Positions 1 through 7,807 of a DNA stretch of 10,759 bases are shown one piece after another. The stretch covers positions 1 through 10,759 of the forward strand of contig JAKOZM010000165.1 of NCBI GenBank assembly GCA_029779995.1. The letters run 5' to 3'. Source of the stretch: Actinomycetes bacterium (GTDB lineage: Bacteria > Actinomycetota > Actinomycetes > S36-B12 > UBA10799). The notes beneath the pieces are model-generated. The model made no database searches, was not told the origin of the DNA, and saw nothing but the letters and a program-made list of their open reading frames with translations. How positions within the stretch are numbered: position 1 is the stretch's first letter; each line of letters opens with the position of its first letter. The position numbers were made by a program, and so were the translations under genes.

Positions 1-593
1 CCGCGCCAGCTCCACCATGTGAACCCTGCATCCCGACCCAGATCGATCCAGCCAAGGTCGTCGTACCACTGCGTCAGGTAGGCGCGCTCCGACTCCAGGA
101 AACCGGCCTTGCCAACGTTGCCGCGCCAATTCTTGATGTCGGCCTGCTGGTGGGCCACATTCAGATCCCCACACACCAGCGCCGGTGAGCGCTGCTCCAT
201 CCACTTGCCCATGGCGTCCAGGAAACGGTGCTTGTCGTCCTGCGCGGGAGTGTCCGCCTGGCCGGTGTGGACATAGACGCTGGCGATCTCCAGATCGCCG
301 ATCCGGGTGGCCACCCAGCGCCCCTCGTCATCGGCGCAACCCAGGTCCTGGGTGACCTGCAGTGGTTTGCGACTCAGGATCGTGACGCCAGCATGACCGA
401 GCCGGACCGCAGAGGGCCGGTGCGCCAGATGCCACCCCTGAAAGGTGTCACCAAGCGCGCCGGCCAACTGCTGGTCTGTCGCCCGCACTTCCTGCAGGCA
501 GATGACATCGGCCTCCTGGGCAGCCAGCCACTCAACGCCCCCGCGCCGGACTGCCGCCCGGATGCCGTTGACGTTTGCGCTGACCAGCCGCAT
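1..593 (-). CDS. xthA: Exodeoxyribonuclease III (AP endonuclease), 3' end cut off by the window edge
   Basis: This is the N-terminal 197 residues or so of an exonuclease III-type AP endonuclease. The family acts in base-excision repair, cutting at abasic sites and trimming 3' ends; the usual length is about 260-270 residues, so roughly a quarter is missing. I translated it from the raw sequence. It opens [14 protein letters not shown], with metal- and phosphate-site residues Asn7 and Glu35 (in ICLQEVRA). It continues with GVTILSR, SVYVHTGQ (Tyr107) and CGDLNVAH (Asp143, Asn145), then NWRGNVGKAGFLESERAYL, and stops at TWWSWR. The C-terminal catalytic Asp-His motif lies outside the window. The ATG at 593-591 shares its A with the icd stop (TGATG, one-base overlap) and has no clear Shine-Dalgarno, which suggests translation coupled to icd. 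The family call is firm; the gene symbol assumes the exoIII rather than the exoA naming. Confidence 0.93.
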   Translation of the reverse strand, partial: MRLVSANVNGIRAAVRRGGVEWLAAQEADVICLQEVRATDQQLAGALGDTFQGWHLAHRPSAVRLGHAGVTILSRKPLQVTQDLGCADDEGRWVATRIGDLEIASVYVHTGQADTPAQDDKHRFLDAMGKWMEQRSPALVCGDLNVAHQQADIKNWRGNVGKAGFLESERAYLTQWYDDLGWIDLGRDAGFTWWSWR

Positions 594-1807
594 CAGGCCA
601 TCGCGGCTTGCAGGTTGTCGTCAATCGCAGCGAGGAACTCCTGGGTGGTGAGGTGCGGCTGATCCGGACCGACGAGCAACGCCAGATCCTTGGTCATCTT
701 GCCGCTCTCCACTGTCTCGATGCAGACCCGCTCCAGCGTATGGGCGAACTGCGTGACCTGCGGGGTACCGTCGATCTTCCCGCGGTGCGCCAGACCCTGG
801 GTCCACGCGAAGATGCTCGCGATCGGGTTCGTCGAGGTCGGATTACCCTGCTGGTGCTGGCGGTAGTGCCGGGTGACCGTACCGTGCGCGGCCTCGGCCT
901 CCACAGTCTTGCCGTCCGGGGTCATCAGCACTGAGGTCATCAGCCCCAACGAGCCGAAGCCCTGCGCGACGGTGTCCGACTGCACGTCACCGTCATAGTT
1001 CTTACACGCCCAGACGTAGCCGCCCTCCCACTTCATGGCGGCGGCGACCATGTCATCGATGAGCCGGTGCTCATAGGTGATGCCGGCGGCTGCGAACTCG
1101 GCTGCGAACTCGGCCTCGTAGACCTCGGCGAAAATGTCCTTGAACTGCCCATCGTAGGCCTTCAGGATGGTGTTCTTCGTCGACAGGTAGACGGGGTAGT
1201 TGCGGCTCAGGCCGTACCGCATCGATGCCCGCGCGAAGTCGCGGATCGAGTCGTCGAGGTTGTACATGCCCATGGCCACACCGCCGCCCGGGAAGTCGTA
1301 GACGTCGAACTCCATCGGCTGTGAACCATCGGCGGGCGTGTAGGTCATAGTCAGCGTGCCCGGGCCGGGGACCTTGAAGTCCGTGGCGCGGTACTGGTCA
1401 CCGAACGCATGACGACCAACCACGATCGGCTTGGTCCATCCGGGCACCAACCGCGGGATGTTGCTGATGATGATCGGCTCGCGGAAGATGACCCCGCCAA
1501 GGATGTTGCGGATCGTCCCGTTCGGCGAGCGCCACATCTTCTTGAGGCCGAACTCCTCGACGCGCGCCTCGTCCGGGGTGATGGTGGCGCACTTGACCCC
1601 GACGCCGTACTTCTTGATGGCCTCGGCGGAGTCGATAGTGATCTGGTCGTCGGTCGCGTCCCGGCTCTCAATGCCCAGGTCGTAGTACTTCAGGTCCACG
1701 TCGAGGTAGGGCAGGATCAACTGCGCCTTGATGAAGTCCCAGATGATCCGGGTCATCTCGTCGCCGTCGAGTTCGACGACCGGATTGGCTACCTTGATCT
1801 TGGCCAT
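593..1807 (-). CDS. icd: NADP-dependent isocitrate dehydrogenase, eukaryote-like homodimeric type
   Basis: It oxidatively decarboxylates isocitrate to 2-oxoglutarate, making NADPH, in the cytosolic TCA cycle. The 404-residue product aligns almost without gaps to human IDH1 as I recall that sequence. It has GDEMTRIIW near the N-terminus, the isocitrate-binding SPNGTIRN (94-101) with Arg100, Arg109, and [13 protein letters not shown] with Arg132 and Tyr139. It also has STKNT with Lys211, the metal-binding aspartates in RLIDDM and YDGDVQSD (about 251, 273 and 277), and the NADP motif HGTVTRHYR (308-316). It is therefore not the monomeric IDH of Streptomyces and Corynebacterium, nor the E. coli type. 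The ATG lies three bases after the mdh stop, with AGGA about ten bases upstream inside the end of mdh. The stop overlaps the xthA start. Length is normal and nothing appears broken. Confidence 0.97.
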   Translation of the reverse strand: MAKIKVANPVVELDGDEMTRIIWDFIKAQLILPYLDVDLKYYDLGIESRDATDDQITIDSAEAIKKYGVGVKCATITPDEARVEEFGLKKMWRSPNGTIRNILGGVIFREPIIISNIPRLVPGWTKPIVVGRHAFGDQYRATDFKVPGPGTLTMTYTPADGSQPMEFDVYDFPGGGVAMGMYNLDDSIRDFARASMRYGLSRNYPVYLSTKNTILKAYDGQFKDIFAEVYEAEFAAEFAAAGITYEHRLIDDMVAAAMKWEGGYVWACKNYDGDVQSDTVAQGFGSLGLMTSVLMTPDGKTVEAEAAHGTVTRHYRQHQQGNPTSTNPIASIFAWTQGLAHRGKIDGTPQVTQFAHTLERVCIETVESGKMTKDLALLVGPDQPHLTTQEFLAAIDDNLQAAMA

Positions 1808-1810
1808 CGC

Positions 1811-2761
1811 TCAGAGATCCTGAACGTCGGCTTGCTTGGCACGCACGGCCTCGGCGGCCTCGAGCAGCCCGGCGAGCTCAGTCTGCGTCAAGTCGGCCTC
1901 CACGACCTTGCGCACACCCTCGCGGCCGATCTCGCCCTCCACTCCCAGGTATACGCCGTCGATGCCGTACTCACCGTCGACCCAGGCGCACACCGGCATG
2001 ACCTCGCCGGCGTCCTCGATCACGGCCTTGGCCATGCGGGCGGCCGCGGCCGATGGAGCGTAGTAGGCGCTGCCAGTCTTCAGCAGCGCGACCACCTCGG
2101 CGCCACCATTGCGGGTGCGCACGACGAGCTCCTCGATCTCCGCCTCGGACAGGAAGTCGGTTAGAGGAGCGCCGTCGACGGTACAGCGCGATGGCACCGG
2201 CACCATGGTGTCGCCGTGGCTGCCCAGCGTCAGCGTGCGCACGCTGGCGATCGGCTTGCCGAGTTTGTCGGCGACGAAGTGTGTGAAGCGAGCGGTGTCC
2301 AGCATGCCTGCCTGGCCCATGACCCGGCTGGGCGGGAATCCGGTGGCCAGTTGGGTCAGGGCGGTCATCTCGTCCAGAGGGTTACTGACCACGATCACGA
2401 CGGCGCCGGGGGCGTGCCGCGCCACGTTCTCAGCGACCTGGCGAACGATCTTCGCATTCGTCTCGATGAGGTCCATCCGGCTCATCCCCGGCTTGCGCGG
2501 TAGACCCGCGGTGACGACCACGATGTCCGATCCGGCGATCGCCTCATACCCGGAGCCGTCGAGGCCAGTGGTCTGACCGACGACCTTCGTCTCGAAGCCC
2601 TCCACAGGGCGCGACTGATTCATGTCCAGAGCCAGGCCCTCGGCCTTGCCCTCCACGATGTCGGTCAGGACAACCTCGTCAAAGACGTTGTACTCGGCCA
2701 AACGCATTGCTGTGGTCGATCCATAGAAACCTGCTCCGACAACCGTGACTTTTCCCGCCAT
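1811..2761 (-). CDS. mdh: Malate dehydrogenase, LDH-like NAD-dependent type
   Basis: It interconverts malate and oxaloacetate in the TCA cycle. The 316-residue protein has the Rossmann glycine motif VVGAGFYGST (7-16) and Asp34 at the end of the second strand, which favours NAD over NADP. AGLPRKPGMSR carries Arg89 and Arg95; an arginine at the position of Arg89 separates malate from lactate dehydrogenases. SNPLDEMT follows, then the catalytic pair Asp155 (MLDTARF, with substrate-binding Arg158) and His182 (GSHGDTMVP). The ATG at 2761 is preceded by AAAGG with a six-base spacer, a good ribosome binding site. It is the first gene of an mdh-icd-xthA set with gaps of 3 and -1 bases. A hairpin behind DUF3017 and a CRP-like site upstream suggest it has its own promoter. 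The family is the LDH-like MDH; the related LDH is unlikely because of Arg89. Confidence 0.96.
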   Translation of the reverse strand: MAGKVTVVGAGFYGSTTAMRLAEYNVFDEVVLTDIVEGKAEGLALDMNQSRPVEGFETKVVGQTTGLDGSGYEAIAGSDIVVVTAGLPRKPGMSRMDLIETNAKIVRQVAENVARHAPGAVVIVVSNPLDEMTALTQLATGFPPSRVMGQAGMLDTARFTHFVADKLGKPIASVRTLTLGSHGDTMVPVPSRCTVDGAPLTDFLSEAEIEELVVRTRNGGAEVVALLKTGSAYYAPSAAAARMAKAVIEDAGEVMPVCAWVDGEYGIDGVYLGVEGEIGREGVRKVVEADLTQTELAGLLEAAEAVRAKQADVQDL

Positions 2762-2765
2762 GACT

Positions 2766-2772
2766 CACCTTT
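2766..2772 (-). promoter_or_regulatory. Ribosome binding site of mdh
   Basis: On the minus strand this reads AAAGGTG, placing AAAGG six bases before the mdh ATG. It supports the start at 2761. Confidence 0.7.
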
Positions 2773-2838
2773 CGAAGTACGCCGTTTGGCCCTTTGCCAA
2801 GGGTATCGAACGCCTGTGACATGATCGCGCCGCACGGG

Positions 2839-2854
2839 TGTGACAGGGGTCACC
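2839..2854. promoter_or_regulatory. CRP/GlxR-like operator upstream of mdh
   Basis: TGTGACAGGGGTCACC matches nine of the ten conserved positions of the CRP-family consensus TGTGA-N6-TCACA. A further half site, TGTGA, lies at 2815-2819. It sits about 85 bases upstream of the mdh ATG, in a gap between genes. Actinobacterial CRP-family regulators (GlxR, Crp) are known to bind such sites and to include TCA-cycle genes among their targets. That this site is used here is inference. Confidence 0.45.
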
Positions 2855-2861
2855 TCGGCTG

Positions 2862-2878
2862 CGGCGATCCGATCGCCG
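2862..2878. repeat. 17-base perfect palindrome in the mdh upstream region
   Basis: CGGCGATCCGATCGCCG has two eight-base arms around a single central base. It lies between the DUF3017 hairpin and the CRP-like site. It could be a dimeric repressor operator or a short structured RNA element; I do not recognise the motif. Confidence 0.4.
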
Positions 2879-2891
2879 GTCAGGTTCGCCT

Positions 2892-2928
2892 GATTCGTTC
2901 CCACGCGCCCGTTCGGGTGGGACGAACC
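2892..2928 (-). terminator. Hairpin just after DUF3017, possible terminator
   Basis: The arms GATTCGTTCCCAC (2892-2904) and GTGGGACGAACC (2917-2928) pair over 12 positions, with one bulged T and one A-C mismatch, around a 12-base loop. An internal CCCG-TT-CGGG alternative exists. It starts one base after the DUF3017 stop codon. There is no U-tract, so strong factor-independent termination is uncertain; many actinobacterial terminators lack one. Confidence 0.5.
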
Positions 2929-2929
2929 G

Positions 2930-3250
2930 TCACTTCAACAAGTAGAGGGTGGCAGCCAGGCCCACTGCCAATGCGGCGAAAGCCGCGGCATCGAGAACCC
3001 GACTGCGTGAGGTCAACCAGCCTGCGGTCCGTGTTGGCAGCACCAGGCGCAGACCGGCTGCCAGGCCTACAGCCATAAGCAGACCCAGGATTCCCTGTTG
3101 CAGCCTGCCAACACCGATCAGGGCCAATCCGGAGAAGCCCACCAGGGTGACCAGCAGGAAGGGCCACTGGGTCGCGCGTGGTTCGGGGACAACAACGAGC
3201 GCCGGGGACTCGGCAGCGACAAGGTATTCGTCGCCGGAGGCGGTGCTCAT
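2930..3250 (-). CDS. DUF3017 small membrane protein
   Basis: This is a 106-residue protein with a short polar N-terminus (about 1-27) and three predicted membrane segments at about 29-47, 51-71 and 86-105. The linker LPTRTAGWLTSRSRVLD between segments two and three, rich in arginine, is characteristic of the DUF3017 family. The family is found in actinobacteria, typically next to folD and mdh, as here. No function is known, and no catalytic motif is visible. The ATG at 3250 has no clear Shine-Dalgarno. A TACCGT hexamer seven bases upstream could mean a nearly leaderless transcript, but readthrough from folD 80 bases upstream is equally possible. A hairpin follows the stop directly. Confidence 0.85.
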   Translation of the reverse strand: MSTASGDEYLVAAESPALVVVPEPRATQWPFLLVTLVGFSGLALIGVGRLQQGILGLLMAVGLAAGLRLVLPTRTAGWLTSRSRVLDAAAFAALAVGLAATLYLLK

Positions 3251-3330
3251 AGGGGTAACGGTAGTGGGTCAACGGGTGAATACCACAAGACACCGCCGTG
3301 AACTGCTTCTCCGAGGGGTAAATCCACAGA

Positions 3331-4182
3331 TCAGCCCAGTGTCGACTCAGCCATTTCGACGACGTTCGCCAGCAGCATTGCGCGCGTCATCGGACCCACT
3401 CCGCCCGGCATCGGCGCCACGAATCCGGCGACCTCCCGCACGTCAGGGGCCACGTCCCCGACCAGTCCGGACTCGGTGCGGGTAATCCCCACATCGAGCA
3501 CGGCCGCGCCCGGTTTCACCATGTCTGGCGTCAGGAGGCCCGGTACCCCCGCCGCGACCACGACAATGTCGGCGGTGCGCGTGAAGACCCCGAAATCGGG
3601 GGTCCCGGTGTGACACAAGGTCACCGTCGCGTTCTCCGACTTACGGGTCAACAGCAGGCCCAACGGCCGGCCGACGGTGACACCGCGTCCGATCACAACG
3701 ACGTGACTGCCGTCGATGGCCACGTCGTAGCGGCGCAGCAACTCCACGATGCCGCGCGGAGTGCATGGCAGCGGGGCCGGCTCGTTGAGCACCAACCGGC
3801 CCAGGCTCATCGGATGAAGACCGTCGGCATCTTTGGCGGGGTCGATCGCAGCGAGCGCTGCTCCTTGATCCAGACCTCGAGGCAGGGGCAACTGCACGAT
3901 GTAGCCGGTGCACGCAGGGTCCGCATTCAGGTTTGTCAGCGCCGCCTCCACCTCCTGCTGGGTGGCCGTTGCCGGCAGATCGACGCGGATCGAGTTGATG
4001 CCGATCTGCGCGCAGTCGCGGTGCTTGCCACCGACGTACGCATGGCTACCGGGGTCGTCACCCACCAGGACGGTCCCCAGGCCAGGGGTGATCCCCCGGG
4101 ATTTGAGGGCGAGCACCCGAGATGCGAGTTCCGCCCGGATGGTCGCCGCTGTCTGTTTGCCGTCGAGGATCACTGCCGCCAT
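3331..4182 (-). CDS. folD: Bifunctional methylene-THF dehydrogenase / methenyl-THF cyclohydrolase
   Basis: It converts 5,10-methylene-THF to 5,10-methenyl-THF and then to 10-formyl-THF, normally with NADP. The 283 residues are the usual length. Seen in order: the catalytic Tyr49-x3-Lys53 in [20 protein letters not shown] (93-101) with Gln97, KDADGLHP (117-124) and PCTPRGI (139-145). The nucleotide-binding loop [10 protein letters not shown] (165-174) and the C-terminal PGGVGPMT (259-266) follow. It lies 60 bases after purH on the same strand. PurN and PurH both consume its product, so the placement makes metabolic sense. The ATG at 4182 is preceded by AGGGA with a ten-base spacer. That site overlaps a 12-base palindrome. 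Confidence 0.97.
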   Translation of the reverse strand: MAAVILDGKQTAATIRAELASRVLALKSRGITPGLGTVLVGDDPGSHAYVGGKHRDCAQIGINSIRVDLPATATQQEVEAALTNLNADPACTGYIVQLPLPRGLDQGAALAAIDPAKDADGLHPMSLGRLVLNEPAPLPCTPRGIVELLRRYDVAIDGSHVVVIGRGVTVGRPLGLLLTRKSENATVTLCHTGTPDFGVFTRTADIVVVAAGVPGLLTPDMVKPGAAVLDVGITRTESGLVGDVAPDVREVAGFVAPMPGGVGPMTRAMLLANVVEMAESTLG

Positions 4183-4183
4183 T

Positions 4184-4195
4184 GGACAATTGTCC
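4184..4195. promoter_or_regulatory. 12-base perfect palindrome over the folD ribosome binding site
   Basis: GGACAATTGTCC begins one base upstream of the folD ATG and shares bases with the AGGGA ribosome binding site at 4193-4197. It could be an operator, or in RNA a four-base stem with an AAUU loop that partly hides the site. It lies in the 60-base purH-folD gap, in which I see no other structure. The function is not known. Confidence 0.4.
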
Positions 4196-4242
4196 CTAAG
4201 GCGACCTGGGGGTGCGGTCCGTGGGGTGGTCGGTGGCCGCGC

Positions 4243-5772
4243 TCAGTGGAAGAAGTGACGTACGCCGGTGAAGTACATAGTCACGCCAGCAGCCCTAGCA
4301 GCGGCGATCACCTCGTCGTCACGCACCGATCCGCCGGGCTGCACCACAGCGGTCACCCCTGCGTTCAACAACACCTCGAGACCGTCGGGGAAGGGGAAGA
4401 ACGCATCGGAGGCGCCCACCGCACCCGACGCGCGCTCCTCACCAGCGCGAGCGACGGCCAGGCGAGCGGAGTCGACCCGGTTCACCTGTCCCATGCCGAT
4501 GCCCACCGCGGCCTGGTCCTTGGCCAACAGGATCGCGTTGCTCTTCACGGCACGGCAGGCACGCCACGCGAACGCCAGATCGCGTTGGGTGCGCTCGTCC
4601 GCGGGATCGCCGCTGACCAGCGTCCACTGCGCCGGGTGATCACCCTCGGCGTCGATGCGATCGGGTTGTTGCAGAAGCATCCCGCCGGAGATGAAGCGCA
4701 CCTCGGCGGTGGTCGGGCGAACACCAGCCACCAGCAGGCGAACGTTCTTCTTCGCGCGCAGGACGGCGAGGGCCGCCGGCGTGAACTCCGGGGCGATGAC
4801 CACTTCGAGGAAGATCTGGGCCATCTCCGAGGCGACGTCCTCGGTCACCGGACGGTTGACCGCCACGACGCCGCCGAAAGCGGAAACGGGATCCGTGTCG
4901 AAGGCCGCACGGTACGCCGAGAGCAGATCACTGCCCACGGCGATGCCGCACGGATTGGCATGCTTGATGATGGCCGCGGCAGGCTCGGCGAAGTCCCACG
5001 CCGTGCGGTAGGCGGCGTCACCATCGACGTAGTTGTTGTAGGACATCTGTTTGCCGTGCACCTGCTCGGCATGAGCGATCCCGGCGGCGTGCTCGTTGAT
5101 GTATAGGGCTGCGTGCTGGTGTGGGTTCTCGCCGTACCGCAGAACCTCCGCGCGCTGCCAGGTGGCAGCCACCCACGGCGGCAGCGTGTCCGTGACCTCG
5201 ATCGAGCCCAACCACGATGCCACGGCGACGTCATACTCGGCGGTGTGGCGGAACGCCTTGACCGCCAACTGCCGCTTCTGCTCCTCGGTGAAGCCGGCGC
5301 CGGAGTTCACGATCGCGATGACGTCGGGATAGTCCGAGGGGCTGACCACCACCGCGGTGTTGGCGTGGTTCTTCGCCGCGGCGCGGACCATTGCGGGGCC
5401 ACCGATGTCGATCTGCTCTATGCAGTCATCGACGCCGGCACCACTGGCCACGGTCTGCGTGAACGGGTACAGGTTGGCGACGACCAGGTCGATGCCCGCG
5501 ATGTCGTGCTCGTCGAGGGTGGCTTGGTGGGCCGCTTTGCGGCGGTCGGCCAGGATGCCCGCATGGATGCGCGGATGCAGCGTCTTGACACGTCCGTCGA
5601 GGATCTCCGGGAATCCGGTGACGTCGGCGACCGAGGTCACCGGGACACCGGCAGCAGCGATCGTCGCGGCGGTCGAGCCAGTGGAGACGATCTCGACGCC
5701 GGCCGCGTGCAGCGCTGCGGCGAGGTCGGTGACACCAGTCTTGTCGTAGACCGAGATCAGGGCGCGTTTCAT
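4243..5772 (-). CDS. purH: Bifunctional AICAR transformylase / IMP cyclohydrolase
   Basis: It catalyses the last two steps of IMP synthesis: formylation of AICAR with 10-formyl-THF, then ring closure. Starting at [13 protein letters not shown] gives 509 residues, a normal bacterial length. The IMP cyclohydrolase domain spans about 1-190, with STGSTA (30-35), [15 protein letters not shown] (63-77) and [15 protein letters not shown] (121-135). The transformylase domain follows, with LRYGENPHQ (211-219), the catalytic Lys270-His271 in IIKHANPCG, and SAFGGVVA. I chose the ATG at 5772 rather than an in-frame start 75 bases upstream. It matches the family N-terminus and overlaps the purN stop by four bases (ATGA), a classic coupling arrangement. 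Confidence 0.97.
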   Translation of the reverse strand: MKRALISVYDKTGVTDLAAALHAAGVEIVSTGSTAATIAAAGVPVTSVADVTGFPEILDGRVKTLHPRIHAGILADRRKAAHQATLDEHDIAGIDLVVANLYPFTQTVASGAGVDDCIEQIDIGGPAMVRAAAKNHANTAVVVSPSDYPDVIAIVNSGAGFTEEQKRQLAVKAFRHTAEYDVAVASWLGSIEVTDTLPPWVAATWQRAEVLRYGENPHQHAALYINEHAAGIAHAEQVHGKQMSYNNYVDGDAAYRTAWDFAEPAAAIIKHANPCGIAVGSDLLSAYRAAFDTDPVSAFGGVVAVNRPVTEDVASEMAQIFLEVVIAPEFTPAALAVLRAKKNVRLLVAGVRPTTAEVRFISGGMLLQQPDRIDAEGDHPAQWTLVSGDPADERTQRDLAFAWRACRAVKSNAILLAKDQAAVGIGMGQVNRVDSARLAVARAGEERASGAVGASDAFFPFPDGLEVLLNAGVTAVVQPGGSVRDDEVIAAARAAGVTMYFTGVRHFFH

Positions 5773-6356
5773 AACTCCACCTTCCGTCCGTTGACGATGG
5801 GGGCACGGGTGACCAACTGCTCCACGACGCGGGGCAGCAGTTCCCATTCGATGGTCTTGATGCGGGTGTGCAGGCTGTCCTCGTCGTCGGTGGGCAGAAC
5901 CGGCACGGACTCCTGGGCGATGATCGGCCCGGTGTCGACGCCCGCATCCACCAGGTGCACCGTGCAGCCGGTCACTTTCACGCCATAGGCCAGCGCATCA
6001 CGCACGCCATGGGCGCCGGGGAAGGCGGGCAGCAAGGCCGGGTGGCTGTTGACCACCCGCTGCGGGAACCGGTCCAGGAAGGCTGAGGTGAGGATGCGCA
6101 TGAACCCTGCCGAGACCACCCAATCCGGTGCGTACGCGGCCACAGTTTCACCCAAGGCCGAGCTCCACTGATCCCGGTCAGGAAACTCCCCCGGCGTCAC
6201 CATGGCTGTGGGGATGGCCGCGGCCTGCGCACGGTGCAGGCCCTCGGCCGGGCGGTCAGCCACGACCACACAGATCTCGTAGGAGCGCTCGGCATCGATC
6301 AGCGACTGCAGCAGGGTGCCGGTCCCCGAGATCAGTACAGCGACGCGGGCGGGCAC
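5769..6356 (-). CDS. purN: Phosphoribosylglycinamide formyltransferase
   Basis: It transfers a formyl group from 10-formyl-THF to GAR, the third step of purine synthesis. The product has 195 residues. It carries the GAR-binding loop [10 protein letters not shown] (8-17), the common GSNLQ being GTLLQ here. The catalytic trio is Asn103 and His105 ([16 protein letters not shown]) and Asp141 (DAGVDTGPI), matching E. coli Asn106, His108 and Asp144. The start is GTG at 6356, supported by AGGA with a seven-base spacer. That site overlaps the TAG stop of the upstream DUF6350 gene. The end overlaps purH by four bases. Confidence 0.96.
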   Translation of the reverse strand: MPARVAVLISGTGTLLQSLIDAERSYEICVVVADRPAEGLHRAQAAAIPTAMVTPGEFPDRDQWSSALGETVAAYAPDWVVSAGFMRILTSAFLDRFPQRVVNSHPALLPAFPGAHGVRDALAYGVKVTGCTVHLVDAGVDTGPIIAQESVPVLPTDDEDSLHTRIKTIEWELLPRVVEQLVTRAPIVNGRKVEL

Positions 6357-6365
6357 ACGTCGATC

Positions 6366-7691
6366 CTAAGAGGTCAGGGTGGCGTCGACGCTGTCCGGTA
6401 CCTCGTCGCCCGATGTGGCTGACGTGGTGCCGCTCGCCGTGCGGCGGGCACGCCACCATCGCCATCCCCATCGCAGGAGCACGTCACCAGCGATACCCAG
6501 GAGCATGGCCGCCATCAGGATCGGTACCACCAGCGGCGAGGGACCCAGCAATTCCAATCGGCCCTCGCCCAACCTGCCCACGCTGATGAACCACCACAGA
6601 TCCACAGCGATGAGCACCACCGCGAGAGCAACTGCCCGGGTCAGCACCCACTCGCGGCGCGAACCCGCCTGGCCGGCCAGTTTCGTCAAGATCACTCCTG
6701 CCGCGATCGGGATGAGCAGCCCGACCAACGCCCAGGGTTGAGCTGTAATGGGCAGCAGGTTCAAGCCGAGCATCTCGATGGGTGCCGGCAGCGGTGACAG
6801 CGGGCTGACAGTATTTCCGGCCACGGCAATGCCCGCTCCGATGACGTACGACAGCGCCCAGAACAACGTCGCCGGCAGGTAACCCAGCCAGCCGATCAGC
6901 AGGGCGATCCCGCCGACCAGCCCGGGTTGCACAGTGGCCAGCGTCGCGCTCACAGCGGAGAAGGCCCCTACCAACGCGGCCACGAACACCACACAAGCAC
7001 CGATGGTCAGCACAGCCAACGCGCCCACGGCCGGTCGTGCCATCTGCCAGGCCCGCAGCATGAGATCCCGACCCAGGCGGGCCCGCCACAGGATGGCGGC
7101 GCCCGAGACCAGGAACGCGATCAGGAAGGTCTGGACCACGGCTCTCATGGGCAGTGCGCCTGCACCGGACAAGGTGCCGAAGAGCGCCGCGAACAGCGCG
7201 ATCAGGGAGTAGCCGGCGGCCAGGGTGCCGGCAGCGACGGCCGCTGATTTGAGGTACGCGATCGCTGCTCGGTGCGCTACCCAGCGGCCGGCGGCCCACA
7301 GGGTGACCCCGGGGAACACGATCCACGCCCACGGCATCAGGGTCCAGACACCGGTTCCGACCCGGAAGGGCGTGCCGTGCGCAGCCAGCCAGATGTCCGC
7401 TCCGACGCGCATAGCTGTGTCCGACGCGGACTCCCCCGCCGCGAAGATCCACACGACCAAGGTGAGCACCACCGTGAGGACCACACCCACAATGGCGGCC
7501 CAGAGTCCCCCCGCCAACCCCACCACGGGGATCGGTAAGGGTCCCGTGCGCCAGACTGTCCGGGGGGCGGTCGTCGGTTTTGCCCACCCCTCGCGGGATG
7601 CCTTGATGTGGTCGCCTTCGCGGCCCACGGTCCCACGGTTGCCCGGGCTGGTGCGGTTCCGGTTCGCCGGCCCCCGGGACGTGTGACTCAC
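6366..7691 (-). CDS. DUF6350 multi-spanning membrane protein
   Basis: This is a 441-residue integral membrane protein with about nine hydrophobic segments, at roughly 54-84, 116-134, 150-175, 185-201, 221-247, 257-290, 321-337, 351-369 and 387-405. Its N-terminus is polar and basic, and its C-terminus is a Thr/Ser/Asp-rich tail. The segment AMRVGADIWLAAHGTPFRV after the first membrane span is the recognisable DUF6350 signature. In actinobacteria this family commonly sits directly upstream of purN, as here (nine-base gap). No substrate or function is known. A transport or cell-envelope role is possible but unsupported. The start is uncertain: I prefer GTG at 7691, but an in-frame GTG at 7736 adds 15 residues, and neither has a clear ribosome binding site. 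Confidence 0.85.
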   Translation of the reverse strand: MSHTSRGPANRNRTSPGNRGTVGREGDHIKASREGWAKPTTAPRTVWRTGPLPIPVVGLAGGLWAAIVGVVLTVVLTLVVWIFAAGESASDTAMRVGADIWLAAHGTPFRVGTGVWTLMPWAWIVFPGVTLWAAGRWVAHRAAIAYLKSAAVAAGTLAAGYSLIALFAALFGTLSGAGALPMRAVVQTFLIAFLVSGAAILWRARLGRDLMLRAWQMARPAVGALAVLTIGACVVFVAALVGAFSAVSATLATVQPGLVGGIALLIGWLGYLPATLFWALSYVIGAGIAVAGNTVSPLSPLPAPIEMLGLNLLPITAQPWALVGLLIPIAAGVILTKLAGQAGSRREWVLTRAVALAVVLIAVDLWWFISVGRLGEGRLELLGPSPLVVPILMAAMLLGIAGDVLLRWGWRWWRARRTASGTTSATSGDEVPDSVDATLTS

Positions 7692-7807
7692 AGGATCTAG
7701 GTTCGCATCTTCGCCGCGCTGCCGTGGCACATACACGCCGATTCTGCGCCCTGGCCCGCCTCAGAACCACCCGACCCGTTGTCTGCGCCCGCCATTAGCG
7801 TGGAGAC
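7692..7807. promoter_or_regulatory. Divergent intergenic region between DUF6350 and the patatin-like gene
   Basis: These 116 bases (71 if DUF6350 starts at 7736) must hold promoters for both divergent genes. On the plus strand TAGCGT (7796-7801) fits the actinobacterial -10 pattern TAnnnT. Its last base is seven before the A of the patatin ATG, so transcription would start at the ATG itself. I see no convincing -35 box, and no clear promoter on the minus strand. Confidence 0.4.

Larger units (their letters stand above)
2762..2929 (-). promoter_or_regulatory. Intergenic region upstream of mdh, probable mdh promoter region
   Basis: These 168 bases separate the DUF3017 stop from the mdh start. 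In transcription order they hold a terminator-like hairpin (2892-2928), a 17-base palindrome (2862-2878), a CRP/GlxR-like site (2839-2854) and a possible -10 element. That element reads TACCCT on the minus strand at 2805-2800, about 38 bases before the ATG. No convincing -35 hexamer is visible, so the exact start point is a guess. A small hairpin TTGGC/GCCAA (2786-2800) lies between this and the ribosome binding site. Confidence 0.45.

Noticed and set aside
1089..1112. Perfect tandem 12-mer inside icd
   Set aside because: It encodes AEFAAEFA in a region that has the same length as in human IDH1, so it is not an insertion, only repeated alanine-rich codons.
1409..2164. 251-codon plus-strand open frame opposite icd and mdh
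   Set aside because: It is antisense to conserved active-site regions of both enzymes and shows no recognisable domain.
4183..4330. Riboswitch or structured leader between purH and folD
   Set aside because: The purH-folD gap is only 60 bases. I found no THF- or purine-riboswitch core and no strong hairpin beyond the short palindrome.
3610..5106. 498-codon plus-strand open frame opposite folD and purH
   Set aside because: It lies antisense to two clear enzyme genes, its translation is His/Arg/Gly-rich with no family motif, and it spans the gap between them. It is a high-GC shadow frame.
5773..5847. Longer purH start, 25 residues upstream
   Set aside because: The extension lies inside the purN coding sequence and has no family similarity. 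The ATG at 5772 gives the standard N-terminus and the ATGA overlap.
6484..7770. 428-codon minus-strand open frame in another frame of DUF6350
   Set aside because: It overlaps the membrane protein almost fully, and its translation is Arg/Gly/His-rich with no hydrophobic or domain pattern.
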